Part shown: piece by piece, positions 19,671 to 28,581 of the stretch
Numbering within the stretch: the first letter of the stretch is position 1
How the letters are laid out: the number at the start of each line of letters is the position of its first letter
NCBI RefSeq assembly: GCF_000614145.1
Contig: NZ_BAKK01000005.1
Coordinates: 104,162 to 168,161, forward strand
Reading direction: 5' to 3'
Origin: Bacteroides faecichinchillae JCM 17102
GTDB lineage: Bacteria; Bacteroidota; Bacteroidia; Bacteroidales; Bacteroidaceae
DNA: 64,000 bases
The notes under the pieces: generated by a model
Told to the model about the DNA's origin: nothing
Database searches by the model: none
The model's input: only the letters and a program-made list of their open reading frames with translations
Program-made: the position numbers and the translations under genes

Positions 19671-20906
19671 TCATTTTATATTATTATAATAATGTCGCAA
19701 GACAAAGTACTCAATAAACCATTCATTTTTGAGCACAGGCCGAAGGTTATCCACAATGTACTTAGCAATCCTTCCTGTACGGTAAATGAGTCGCACCAAC
19801 ATCCAGGAAACGATAAAAGCGACTACAGCAGCTACAGGTATCTGCAAAGGAACTGGCACATGAATGGCTCTTACTAATTCAACCGAAGGTCCGGTAAAGA
19901 AATAGTGAATCATATAAACTCCAAAACCGCAAACTGTAAGATTTGCCAAGGCTTTTCTCACTTTTTCCGAACGTACATTGGCTTTCTTCGCCAGCATAAA
20001 AACAGGTATAGTCATCATTACTACGTTGATAGAACAGTAAGTAAAGAATAGCTCAAGCATTTCATCCGTATACTCCGACAAAGCTGTCATATGGCGGAAA
20101 CCAAAGAAAGTCACACAGTAACCAACCGCAAACATCGGAATACCGATAAGCAGGGTTTTACGCCTACTCCATTCAATATTACGCAAATAATGTCCCAACA
20201 ATAAGTATCCATTAAATCCGGCAAAAGCATAAAGCATTCCAAATGAGTTCCATGGACAGGTACCCCACAGATATCCGGAAACAAATTGATAGTAATAAGG
20301 AAGAAGTAACGTCACTCCCCAAGCCACCAGGAACATGAGTTTAGCACGCTCCGAAGCTTTTTCTACCCATGCCGAAAAAACAGGCAAATAAAGATAAAGT
20401 CCGATCAGCAGATAAATATACCACATATGTACTGCCAGAATGGAGAAGTTAAAAGGAATCGATGCTATATATTTCATAGCGACAGAGAAAGACTGACGCA
20501 TCACATCTCCACCTGCATAGGGAAAGAAATCAAGAATAATTTGAGGACTCAATCCTAACAGTCCCGTTATCCAAGGGAAAAGATTATAGAGGATCGACCA
20601 GAGTAAGAACGGGAAAAACACACGAGGAATACGTTTCTTATAAAAAGTAGATGCATCCCCTTTAACAGGCAACAATAGCGCTCCTGTAATCATCACAAAC
20701 AGAGGTACACAAGGGCGCAATGCCGCCCCGTAAATTGCCCCCCAGAATTTTATTTCTTCAATATTGGGAGCTGTACCGGGATAAAAGTTAAAAGGATCGG
20801 TGCAATGACAACAGACTACTGTAAACATTGCAATTAAACGTACTACATCTAGCCAAACGATATGCTGATTGTTCTGATTAGGTAGTTTTATCGTGGATTG
20901 GTTCAT
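19671..20906 (-). CDS. Acyltransferase 3 family membrane protein
   Basis: About 411 residues from the ATG at 20906 (MNQSTIKLPNQNNQ); an upstream in-frame ATG at 20960 would begin inside the preceding terminator hairpin and is unlikely. The start of the membrane domain carries the family motif VWLDVVRLIAMFTVVCCH, with the Arg-x8-10-His pair. About ten hydrophobic helices follow. Relatives O-acetylate cell-surface polysaccharides, peptidoglycan or small molecules using cytoplasmic acetyl-CoA. The gene stands alone, with a terminator-separated fumarase gene upstream, so the acceptor cannot be inferred. Confidence 0.88.
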   Translation of the reverse strand: MNQSTIKLPNQNNQHIVWLDVVRLIAMFTVVCCHCTDPFNFYPGTAPNIEEIKFWGAIYGAALRPCVPLFVMITGALLLPVKGDASTFYKKRIPRVFFPFLLWSILYNLFPWITGLLGLSPQIILDFFPYAGGDVMRQSFSVAMKYIASIPFNFSILAVHMWYIYLLIGLYLYLPVFSAWVEKASERAKLMFLVAWGVTLLLPYYYQFVSGYLWGTCPWNSFGMLYAFAGFNGYLLLGHYLRNIEWSRRKTLLIGIPMFAVGYCVTFFGFRHMTALSEYTDEMLELFFTYCSINVVMMTIPVFMLAKKANVRSEKVRKALANLTVCGFGVYMIHYFFTGPSVELVRAIHVPVPLQIPVAAVVAFIVSWMLVRLIYRTGRIAKYIVDNLRPVLKNEWFIEYFVLRHYYNNIK

Positions 20907-20940
20907 CAGATTACAAGTATTTGAAAAGAAAGTTAGTAAA

Positions 20941-20978
20941 AAAGGGATACCTATACGCACAATGACAGGTATCCCTTT
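20941..20978 (-). terminator. Rho-independent terminator after fumarase gene
   Basis: A perfect 12-bp stem, AAAGGGATACCT at 20941-20952 pairing with AGGTATCCCTTT at 20967-20978, with a 14-base loop. On the minus strand it is followed by a run of T, 25 bases after the fumarase stop codon. Confidence 0.85.
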
Positions 20979-21002
20979 AATTATTTAATTAAGTGATAGT
21001 AA

Positions 21003-22649
21003 TTACTTACTACCGCTTAAAGTACAACGAGGTTTGATTTGCTTGAAGAAGTCATTACCCTTATCATCAACCAAGATAAATGCTGGGAAATCTTCTACCT
21101 CTATTTTCCAGATAGCTTCCATACCCAATTCAGGATATTCCACACATTCTATGCTCTTGATATTGTTTTGAGCAAGAATAGCAGCCGGTCCACCGATAGA
21201 GCCTAAATAGAAACCACCATGATTTTTACAAGCATCCGTCACTTGTTGGCTGCGGTTACCCTTTGCAAGCATAATCAAGCTACCGCCATGACTTTGGAAC
21301 AAATCAACATACGAGTCCATACGTCCGGCTGTAGTCGGTCCCATTGAACCACAAGCCATACCTTCCGGAGTTTTTGCCGGGCCTGCATAGTAAATAGGAT
21401 GATCTTTGATATATTGAGGCAAATCTTCGCCACGATCCAAACGTTCTTTCAGTTTAGCATGAGCAATGTCACGACCTACGATAATAGTTCCATTCAATGA
21501 CAGACGGGTAGCTACCGGATATTTAGTAAGTTCTTTCAGAATCTCCGGCATCGGACGATTCAAGTCTATCTTGACAGCATCACCCTCGCCAGCCTGACGC
21601 AGTTCCGCAGGTATCAGGCTACCCGGATTAGAGTCTAGTTTTTCGATCCAAATACCTTCTTTATTAATCTTACATTTAATGTTACGGTCAGCAGAGCAAG
21701 ATACGCCCAAACCTACCGGACAAGAAGCACCATGACGAGGTAAACGGATGATGCGAACATCGTGAGCAAGATATTTACCACCGAATTGCGCACCTAAACC
21801 AATCTTATGAGCTTCTTCCAACACCTGTTTTTCCAATTCAACATCACGAAAAGCGCGTCCGAATTCATTTCCTGTAGTCGGCAAGTTATCATAAAAATGA
21901 GTAGAAGCCAATTTTACAGTCAGTAAGTTCTTTTCAGCCGAAGTTCCACCAATAACAAAAGCGATGTGGTAAGGAGGACAAGCCGCAGTACCCAACGTTT
22001 TCATCTTCTCCACCAAAAAAGGAACCAATGTGTTCGGATTCAAAATTGCTTTTGTCTCCTGATACAGATAAGTTTTATTTGCAGAACCACCACCTTTCGT
22101 TACACAAAGGAATTCATATTCCATACCTTCGGTAGCTTCAATATCAATTTGTGCAGGGAGGTTACATTTTGTATTTACCTCATCATACATATTTAGAGGC
22201 GCGTTTTGCGAATAACGAAGATTTTCTTCCGTATAAGTTTTATAAACACCTAATGAAAGAGCTTCTTCATCGCAAAAACCTGTCCATACCTGCTGTCCTT
22301 TTTCACCATGAATAATTGCTGTACCCGTATCCTGACAAAAAGGTAATACTCCTTTAGCAGCCACTTCTGCATTACGGAGAAAAGTCAATGCCACATATTT
22401 ATCATTTTCACTAGCTTCCGGATCACTAAGAATCTTAGCAACTTGTTCGTTATGCGAACGACGAAGCATAAATGACACATCACGAAAAGCCGCATTAGCC
22501 ATCGCAGTCAAACCTTCTTTCTCCACTTTCAGGATAGGATTGCCTTCAAACTCGCTTACTGATACATAGTCTTTTGTAAGCAGATAATACTCAGTTGTAT
22601 CTTTCCCCTTTTCAAACATGGGCTGATACTTAAACGGAGGTGTTGCCAT
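21003..22649 (-). CDS. fumA: Class I fumarate hydratase (4Fe-4S, FumA/FumB type)
   Basis: A 548-residue oxygen-sensitive fumarase with alpha and beta parts fused, the usual length for the FumA/B type. The N-terminal part has [12 protein letters not shown] (about residues 100-111), with one cluster Cys. A further Cys-containing segment is [16 protein letters not shown] (about 216-231), and another is [18 protein letters not shown]. The beta part carries [19 protein letters not shown] (about 432-450) and [12 protein letters not shown]. It interconverts fumarate and malate in the reductive branch that Bacteroides uses to make succinate. Monocistronic, with a terminator downstream. The symbol is by family; fumB would be equally apt. 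Confidence 0.95.
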   Translation of the reverse strand: MATPPFKYQPMFEKGKDTTEYYLLTKDYVSVSEFEGNPILKVEKEGLTAMANAAFRDVSFMLRRSHNEQVAKILSDPEASENDKYVALTFLRNAEVAAKGVLPFCQDTGTAIIHGEKGQQVWTGFCDEEALSLGVYKTYTEENLRYSQNAPLNMYDEVNTKCNLPAQIDIEATEGMEYEFLCVTKGGGSANKTYLYQETKAILNPNTLVPFLVEKMKTLGTAACPPYHIAFVIGGTSAEKNLLTVKLASTHFYDNLPTTGNEFGRAFRDVELEKQVLEEAHKIGLGAQFGGKYLAHDVRIIRLPRHGASCPVGLGVSCSADRNIKCKINKEGIWIEKLDSNPGSLIPAELRQAGEGDAVKIDLNRPMPEILKELTKYPVATRLSLNGTIIVGRDIAHAKLKERLDRGEDLPQYIKDHPIYYAGPAKTPEGMACGSMGPTTAGRMDSYVDLFQSHGGSLIMLAKGNRSQQVTDACKNHGGFYLGSIGGPAAILAQNNIKSIECVEYPELGMEAIWKIEVEDFPAFILVDDKGNDFFKQIKPRCTLSGSK

Positions 22650-22687
22650 AAGTTTCTTATTTTATTACGTAATATTAGTTAGTGAGG

Positions 22688-22695
22688 CAAAGGTA
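22688..22695 (-). promoter_or_regulatory. Probable -7 element of fumarase promoter
   Basis: The minus strand reads TACCTTTG, an exact TAnnTTTG, 38 bases before the fumarase ATG. No clear TTG lies 19-21 bases further upstream, so only the -7 box is claimed. Confidence 0.5.
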
Positions 22696-22763
22696 ATAAA
22701 TATGAATGAAGAATGTAGAAGGAAAAATGAAGAATTAAGAATGAATAACGGAGAACCCGGTTG

Positions 22764-22920
22764 TTTCAGTTAGTTTCAGTTAGTTGAAACAAAGTGTTCT
22801 ATTACTTGAAACAAAGTGTTCCAAGTAGGGAAACAAACTGTTTCAAGTAACAAAACACTTTGTTTAGAGACTTTGAACAGTTAATTCAAGCAGTTGAAAC
22901 AGTTGGTAGAAGAAACAAAG
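22764..22920. repeat. Cluster of short direct and inverted GAAACAAAGTGTT repeats
   Basis: TTGAAACAAAGTGTTC occurs at 22784-22799 and again at 22806-22821 (22-base period), with degenerate relatives at about 22830-22842. The reverse complement AACACTTTGTTT lies at 22854-22865, and further GTTGAAAC / GAAACAAAGTG pieces extend to 22920. The unit copies can pair into alternative hairpins. The cluster sits upstream of the fumarase promoter, so it may be regulatory or merely a degenerate repeat patch. Confidence 0.55.
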
Positions 22921-23446
22921 TGACTACTTTGATAGGTTCAATATTCTAAAATAAAAAAGGTTAGTGGCTAAATATGTGATTGAGAAATATAATCCTATGC
23001 AGAAGATGTGATTAAACTAAATCATGTTTGTTCCCAAAACAAACTATTAATAGTCAAAATAATAAGGTATTATTAGCTATCCTAGAAGATCGACAGTTAT
23101 CAAGCTGGATATTAACAACTGATATACAACAGATTACCAGTATACAAACAAAGAAAAACGACTGTTGCAGATGAAGTATCTGCAACCGATCTGCCACCGT
23201 ATCTTACATACCGCCAAAGACCTATATATCAGTTAGATACATGCTATTTGGTGCAAGTTGCAGATAAAAATCACTTTTAAAACTCTATGTAGTATAAAAA
23301 CCGGATGATTAAAAATCATCCATATATAATCCCAATGGAAATCTGATTGATAAAACATGAGCTGAAAGCCTAATTTATACATAGACTTTCAGCCCAATAT
23401 GAATATACATTTTTCAATGAATATGTTTCTTCAAAAAATCTAAAAG
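22921..23446. other. Non-coding gap between fumarase and DUF4954 genes
   Basis: No credible gene is seen here. Besides the repeat cluster to its left, it holds a perfect 9-bp hairpin GTTGCAGAT/ATCTGCAAC at 23164-23172 and 23178-23186, a small hairpin GGATGATT/AATCATCC near 23300-23322, and the terminator listed separately. The stretch is long for this gene-dense region, so a small RNA cannot be excluded. Confidence 0.4.
23361..23393 (-). terminator. Terminator-like hairpin after DUF4954 gene
   Basis: GCTGAAAG at 23361-23368 pairs with CTTTCAGC at 23386-23393, 53 bases past the stop of the minus-strand DUF4954 gene. The stem is short and the following T content modest, so this is a moderate call. 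Confidence 0.5.
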
Positions 23447-25437
23447 TTACTCTTCAATATGCTCAATCCTTTTGATAAGTTCATCACCCAAGGCTGTTTT
23501 GTCTTCAATATGTTTCAGTACTGCCGTCACAAACGTATTACTTTCAAAATCCCCGCGAACTTGTTCAAAATCCTGCTTCATCTCATCATGCGAACCATCA
23601 GCACCGAATCCGGTCATGGAAGAAAGAGAGAATTCTTTCTTGGCGTCTTCATACACCATTTTATCCAGACCAACTACTGCTTCTTTCCAGGATTTCACAA
23701 TACGAATCACGTCTTGGGCAGTAATAGTTTCCGGATTCAGTCCATAAAATTCCTGAATCTTATCATAAGCCCAACTCCACTCATATGTATAATAGTTCTC
23801 ATGCATTTCAGAGAAACAAGCATTTATCGATTTTAAACGATTTATCGAACCACTTTCAATACCATCCAACAATCTGTCGATCTCACTCTTAGGAGCTATC
23901 AATCCGGAAATATCCACCCATTCACCCTTACCTATTTCGGTATCCGGCTTCAACCGCTGGCGTATCTCCTGATTACTCTGAAAGTTGATACCTTCCAGAC
24001 GTTTAATAATAGAGTTACCCAGGAATTTATGAATGGCAATCTCATAGAAACGTATCCCATTATTCAGAGAAGAATTCTTTATTTTTGCACTCTGAAAAGA
24101 ATATGTTTCAGACGTTTCACCGGATACCCGTCTAAGGTCCTTTAAAATAGAACGCCCTTTGAGCATCTTCTGAATAGTATACGGACTCAGAAGATTATAA
24201 TTTATATAATCCAGACGATTCGGATCTTTTCGTTTATCACGTTTCGGCCACTTCTGAGCGTCACGAATGGTTCCGACACTTCGCAGGTTCACTCCCGGAA
24301 CCAGATAAGTAGTATTCCGTTGCTCAATCAAGTAAGAAAAAGGAAGATTAGAAGTATCCGCATGATTCACATGACGTCCCATCACCAGAGAAAAAGCTCC
24401 GACACGTGCCGGCCATAAAATGTATGAATCAGAAGTTGTCTTAGCCCCCCTTTCCATCGTTCCCTGATGGATAGGTCCCAACTTATACATATGATTACTC
24501 TGATTAGATCCCGAACCTGCATTCATAAACGAAAACATTCCGGCAATCAGCAAAGTAGACTTATGATGCGTCACTGTAAAAGGACCTGCAAAGATTGCAC
24601 AGGCTTCACCATTCTCTCCTTGACAATTGCTGAAAAACAAAGATTCGGAAGCAGAATAGTTATGTCCTAACTTACAAGATTGCCCAACAAAACAACGGGT
24701 TAGCATTGATCCATCATCACATGGGAACCGGAAGAAATAATAAAGTCATCACAAATCACTCCATGACCGATCCGTACAGGAGCTGTCACATTGCTGTTGA
24801 TACTTCCATTGGTCAAACGACAAGTTCCGCAAATATGTGAATAATCACCGATACGAACGTTTTTAATGGACCCTGTATTAAGAATCATTACATGATCTCC
24901 TATACTTCCCACAGTAGCAGCATGCTTGTTGGAATAATAATCCGTTATCGATTTCATTCGATTGATCAGTTCCGGACGATGGCGATACAAAGCCATTATA
25001 TACGCCTGATGAGCTGACAACTTATCGTTTATCAGCACTTCCCGACCACCGGTTTCATTTAGGACGGCAACTTCTACCCCATTACCAAAAGTGCTCAACC
25101 CGTCTACCAGAATGATATCTACATTCTCAATAAAAGTATCATTCCCAATCTCATAGTTTGCAATGTAATTTTGGATGTTCTCAATGCAGCAGTTATCCCC
25201 TACCACTACATTATGCAAAGTAACATGCCGTAATCCCGAGTGTTTTTTGATTCCTCCCGGCAAAGTAAATTCGGCGTCGAACACACCTAGCTTCACTTCG
25301 CCCGAGAATCGAGTGTGATGAACGCATTCACTATTAAAACCTTCGGCAACCAGCACATTCCCCCAATCATCAGCCAGACACGACTGGCTCTTTAGCTGAA
25401 GCACCTCGTCTTCAGTCAGTCTACGATAATCTTTCAT
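23447..25437 (-). pseudogene. DUF4954 family hexapeptide-repeat protein, single-base frameshift
   Basis: Two adjacent frames make one protein of about 663 residues, the usual size of Bacteroides DUF4954. The first part starts at 25437 (MKDYRRLTEDEV) and ends with a stop at 24700; the second continues from 24706 (MLTRCFVGQSCKLGHNYSAS). Inserting one G near 24709 (GATGATGGATCA to GATGGATGGATCA) joins them as HVMDGSMLTRC. The N-terminal part is a left-handed beta-helix of hexapeptide repeats (VVGDNCCIEN, VRIGDYSHICG, VRIGHGVICDD), like sugar nucleotidyl- or acyltransferases; the C-terminal part is helical. The function is unknown. Placed directly downstream of hflX. The break may be an assembly error. 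Confidence 0.85.
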
Positions 25438-25493
25438 ATAGATACAAATTATGCACCGCCTTCCCCAATTTGCAAAGCGGTACATTAGATTAA

Positions 25494-26753
25494 TTACTCT
25501 TCCTCTTCGTAGATCTGATAAAGAAAATCGTTATAGGGGTATTTCTGAACGTGCAATTCTTTCACTCGTTGATACACAACACTTTTCAGTTCGTCCATAT
25601 TGATTCGCTCGCGGGCGGAAATAAAGAGGCAATTATCCTCCATCTTAGCCATCCACGTCTTCATCAGTTCTTCGAGTGTTAAGTTTTCCTTTGTTCTGGG
25701 GGTAAGGTCGTCCGACGCTTTCTCCACGTAGGTATAGGCGTCTATTTTATTAAATATAAGAATCATAGGTTTTCCGGAACCACCGATATCGGCAAGCGTT
25801 TTATTCACCACTTCTATCTGTTCTTCAAATCCCGGATGAGAAATATCGACAACATGCAGCAACAAGTCAGCCTCGCGCACTTCATCGAGTGTCGATTTAA
25901 AAGAATCTACCAGATCCGTTGGCAATTTACGAATAAATCCGACTGTATCGGACAATAAGAACGGCAGGTTATCAATAATGACTTTACGGACAGTCGTGTC
26001 CAGTGTTGCAAACAGTTTATTCTCTGCAAACACCTCACTTTTTGACAACAAATTCATGATGGTCGATTTTCCTACATTGGTATAACCTACCAAAGCAACA
26101 CGAATCATCCGCCCACGATTTTTCCGTTGAGTTGATTTCTGCTTATCTATCTCAGCCAGACGTTCTTTCAACAATGACATACGGTTTAAGATGATACGAC
26201 GGTCCATCTCGAGCTGTGTTTCACCCGGTCCGCGAAGACCTACAGAACCACCTTTACCACTTCCGCCTCCGGAACCACCTCCCTGGCGTTCCAAGTGCGT
26301 CCACAATCGTTGTAAACGGGGCAACATATATTTGTATTGGGCAAGCTCTACCTGCGTTTTAGCATTAGCTGTCTGCGCACGCATTGCAAATATATCAAGA
26401 ATCAGAGAAGTACGGTCGAGTATCTTTACTTTCAGTTCAGCCTCAATATTACGAATCTGTTTAGCGGAAAGCTCATCATCAAAGATCACCATTCCTACTT
26501 CACGTTCTTCTTCGGCTTCATGCAAAATATATTCTTTTATCTCATTCAATTTACCTGTTCCAACATAGGTCACCGAATTAGCTGTCGGCAACTTCTGCGT
26601 AAATCGTTTCACTACTTCCGCCCCAGCCGTCTCGGCAAGGAAAGCCAGTTCGTCCAAATACTCAGTGGTCTTACGTTCATCCTGCGTTTGAGTGATGATT
26701 CCCACCAGTACAGCTGTTTCAACCTGGGCTTCGGAGATTACAAATTCTTTCAT
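25494..26753 (-). CDS. hflX: GTPase HflX
   Basis: A 419-residue HflX GTPase. The N-terminal HflX domain includes TYVGTGKLNEIKEY, VIFDDELSAKQIRNIE and the glycine-rich linker plus GLRGPGETQLEMDRR (about residues 173-187). The G domain follows: G1 GYTNVGKST (about 223-231), G2 ATLDTTVR, G3 DTVGF, G4 NKID. HflX binds the 50S subunit and splits stalled or hibernating ribosomes, especially under heat stress. The gene lies at the left edge of the accessory island. Its -7 box (TATATTTG on the minus strand, 26790-26783) lies 30 bases upstream, next to the integrase terminator. Confidence 0.96.
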   Translation of the reverse strand: MKEFVISEAQVETAVLVGIITQTQDERKTTEYLDELAFLAETAGAEVVKRFTQKLPTANSVTYVGTGKLNEIKEYILHEAEEEREVGMVIFDDELSAKQIRNIEAELKVKILDRTSLILDIFAMRAQTANAKTQVELAQYKYMLPRLQRLWTHLERQGGGSGGGSGKGGSVGLRGPGETQLEMDRRIILNRMSLLKERLAEIDKQKSTQRKNRGRMIRVALVGYTNVGKSTIMNLLSKSEVFAENKLFATLDTTVRKVIIDNLPFLLSDTVGFIRKLPTDLVDSFKSTLDEVREADLLLHVVDISHPGFEEQIEVVNKTLADIGGSGKPMILIFNKIDAYTYVEKASDDLTPRTKENLTLEELMKTWMAKMEDNCLFISARERINMDELKSVVYQRVKELHVQKYPYNDFLYQIYEEEE

Positions 26754-26782
26754 TTCTTCTGTTCTATATAAAAATATGGCGG

Positions 26783-26790
26783 CAAATATA
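26783..26790 (-). promoter_or_regulatory. Probable -7 element of hflX promoter
   Basis: The minus strand reads TATATTTG (exact TAnnTTTG) 30 bases upstream of the hflX ATG. The -33 position falls in the integrase terminator region and shows no TTG, so insertion of the island may have altered this promoter. Confidence 0.5.
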
Positions 26791-26824
26791 ACAAAAAAAA
26801 AGAGGACATTGTTGTATTCCTCCT
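26791..26824 (-). terminator. Terminator of island integrase gene
   Basis: On the minus strand GAGGA, an 11-base loop and TCCTC are followed by nine T residues, about 30 bases beyond the integrase stop. The stem is short but the T tract is strong. Confidence 0.65.
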
Positions 26825-26856
26825 ATTTTCATATTACTCTGATCTTGTTTTTCATA

Positions 26857-28062
26857 TCACTCACCGCCCAAAAGAGTGGTCCGTTCCAAATCACGCACAA
26901 TGGTAATATCCATTATATTCGTGTAAATCTGAGTCGTCTTTACACTTTTATGCCCGAGTAATTTCTGTACGGTTGTTATATTTGTTCCGTTATAAATAAG
27001 CAAAGTGGCATTGGTATGGCGGGCCATGTGAAAAGTGATGTTCTTTTCTATGCCACATGCTTCCGCTACATCTTTAAGATACTGGTTCATCTTCTGATTG
27101 CTGAGGATGGGAAGGATGTATCCTTTCTTGCTGACTCCCTTGTACCTCTCAATCAGTTCCATTGGAATGTCCAGTATAGGTACATTGACAGGGGTGTCAG
27201 TCTTATGACGATGGGTCATAATCCACTGATTGCCGTCAAACGATGTACGGATATTCTCCGCGCGGAGTAGTTTGAGGTCAATATAAGCCAGTCCTGTATA
27301 GCAGGCGAAAAGGAACACGTCCCTTACCTGTGCCACTCGCTTGGATGTGATTGGTGTTTCGCGGAGGATCTTCAGTTCTTCCTCGGTTAGATAGCCACGG
27401 TCAACACGTTTCAGTCGTATTTTATAGTTGGCGAACGGATCACCTTTTATATATCCGTTATTACGGGCACGGATAATAATCATCTTGAAAGTCTGGAGGA
27501 ACTTCGCTGTTGTGTTCTCATTGCATTTGCTGACCGTGCGAAGGTAGCATTCCAAGTCAGTGATGAACTTGTGTCCGATTTCCACTAATGGAATGTCTGA
27601 AAGTTTGTATTTAGCCTTCAGAAATTCCTGAACGCGACGGTAGCAGCGGTCATACTTCTGTACCGTTGCTTTTGTACGGCTTATGCCAAGCAGGGAGCGA
27701 CACTCGTCAACGTACTCCTTGAACAGTTGCATAAGAGATTCTGTACGGACTGTTATGCCGAGAAAGGCATTGCGCACTTTCTCAGCAGTCACCAACGCAT
27801 CATATCGCTCCAGTTCATAATAGTGATTGCGGATGGAAGCTCTCATGTCATCAAGTGTACGGTTAAGCTCCTTGTCCGCTTTGCTCTTTCCGTCAACATG
27901 GTTGGTGTCGGCATCCCATTTGTTAGGGTCTGCCGACAGTTTGGTACTGAAGGCAGTCCGCTCTCCATTGACGGAGATACGCACCATGATAGCGCATGTG
28001 CCATCACGGTTGACGTGGTTGGTTCTGAGGTAGAACCGGATGTTAAGATTGCTCTTGCTCAT
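26857..28062 (-). CDS. Tyrosine-type site-specific integrase (CTnDOT/IntDOT-like)
   Basis: A 401-residue integrase with the usual Bacteroides layout: N-terminal arm-binding-like domain (about residues 1-100), SAM-like core-binding domain (about 110-215), and a catalytic domain. The C-terminal motifs are TFHMARHTNATLLIYNG (HxxRH), LLGHKSVKTTQIYTNI (H and the Tyr nucleophile). The first catalytic Arg position reads TGLAYID, lacking Arg, as reported for IntDOT relatives. It probably mobilised the island, or part of it. Four GTGTAGCA motifs and a -7 box lie upstream of its start, as expected for an integrase regulatory and attachment region. Confidence 0.93.
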   Translation of the reverse strand: MSKSNLNIRFYLRTNHVNRDGTCAIMVRISVNGERTAFSTKLSADPNKWDADTNHVDGKSKADKELNRTLDDMRASIRNHYYELERYDALVTAEKVRNAFLGITVRTESLMQLFKEYVDECRSLLGISRTKATVQKYDRCYRRVQEFLKAKYKLSDIPLVEIGHKFITDLECYLRTVSKCNENTTAKFLQTFKMIIIRARNNGYIKGDPFANYKIRLKRVDRGYLTEEELKILRETPITSKRVAQVRDVFLFACYTGLAYIDLKLLRAENIRTSFDGNQWIMTHRHKTDTPVNVPILDIPMELIERYKGVSKKGYILPILSNQKMNQYLKDVAEACGIEKNITFHMARHTNATLLIYNGTNITTVQKLLGHKSVKTTQIYTNIMDITIVRDLERTTLLGGE

Positions 28063-28096
28063 ATGTTAAAGTGTTAAATATTATCCTTTGCGTGTT

Positions 28097-28241
28097 GTGT
28101 AGCAGATTGTAGCCGCAAAGGTATTCACTACACTTGGATTATGAGCAGACAAAAGTATGACAAATCACGCCGTATCAAATAGTTAGTTAAAAATTTGCTA
28201 CACGCTTTCTGGCTCTCTTGCCGTGTAGCATCTGTGTAGCA
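28097..28241. repeat. Four GTGTAGCA motifs, candidate integrase arm-type sites
   Basis: GTGTAGCA occurs at 28097-28104, 28223-28230 and 28234-28241, and inverted (TGCTACAC) at 28196-28203. All are in the 180 bases upstream of the integrase. Repeated short sites next to an integrase usually bind its N-terminal domain; this role is inferred. Confidence 0.5.
28116..28123 (-). promoter_or_regulatory. Probable -7 element of integrase promoter
   Basis: The minus strand reads TACCTTTG, 53 bases before the integrase ATG at 28062, embedded among the GTGTAGCA motifs, so integrase binding could repress its own gene. No clear TTG at -33. Confidence 0.5.
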
Positions 28242-28297
28242 CAACTATGTCAAAACGGGGCGTTTTCGTGGCATTTCAGGGCATACACCCAAAAACA

Positions 28298-28354
28298 GAA
28301 AACCCTGTAAGTGAACTACTTACAGGGTTTTCGCAATGGTTTTGGCGGAGAGGC
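28298..28354 (-). other. Terminator hairpin plus possible tRNA-Ser 3' end scar
   Basis: A perfect 15-bp stem GAAAACCCTGTAAGT / ACTTACAGGGTTTTC (28298-28312, 28318-28332, loop GAACT) is followed on the minus strand by TGTTTTTGG, so it reads as a minus-strand terminator, yet no gene lies before it. Just upstream on that strand is CCTCTCCGCCAAAA (28341-28354), which resembles the 3' end of a Bacteroides tRNA-Ser. Together they look like an attachment-site scar: tRNA tail plus terminator. This is inference; the TpsiC arm is absent. Confidence 0.4.
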
Positions 28355-28364
28355 TACCCCCGAA

Positions 28365-28577
28365 CAACTCGTGGAACTTGAGAGCCTCTTTGGACCGAAC
28401 CGGAATAACGAACGTATAGAACAGATGCGTGAAGACGTGGAAGCCTACGAGGAAGCGGTACGGAGACAGGCCACCCTGACCGAGCAGGCACGGCTGAAAG
28501 AACAGGCCGCGAGAGAACTGAACAGCAAGGCGAAGTCCATCAAGGACAAGTCAATTACGGACAAACCTAAAAATTAA
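28365..28577 (+). CDS. Short Glu/Arg-rich coiled-coil ORF, probably a gene remnant
   Basis: The frame is open from 28311 but its first codons come from the hairpin, so a start at the GTG 28371 or the ATG 28422 (MREDVEAYEEAVRRQ) is more likely. The product is a charged helix ending KDKSITDKPKN, 4 bases before the downstream recombinase ATG, so the two may be translationally coupled. Its abrupt N-terminus beside a putative attachment scar suggests the tail of a larger mobile-element protein. Function unknown. Confidence 0.4.
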   Translation, partial: QLVELESLFGPNRNNERIEQMREDVEAYEEAVRRQATLTEQARLKEQAARELNSKAKSIKDKSITDKPKN

Positions 28578-28581
28578 GCCT

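Noticed and set aside
22784..22865. Possible CRISPR array
   Set aside because: Only two exact 16-base copies with a 6-base gap, no spacers of 25-40 bases and no cas genes nearby.
24700..24712. Programmed frameshift in the DUF4954 gene
   Set aside because: No slippery heptamer or downstream structure is evident, and a single lost G fits the general indel pattern in this sequence.
26191..26771. Long plus-strand frames opposite hflX
   Set aside because: They are antisense shadows of a well-conserved GTPase and carry no family signal.
28298..28332. Perfect 15-bp inverted repeat as a recombination site
   Set aside because: The arms are separated by only 5 bases, so it forms a hairpin; a terminator is the simpler reading.
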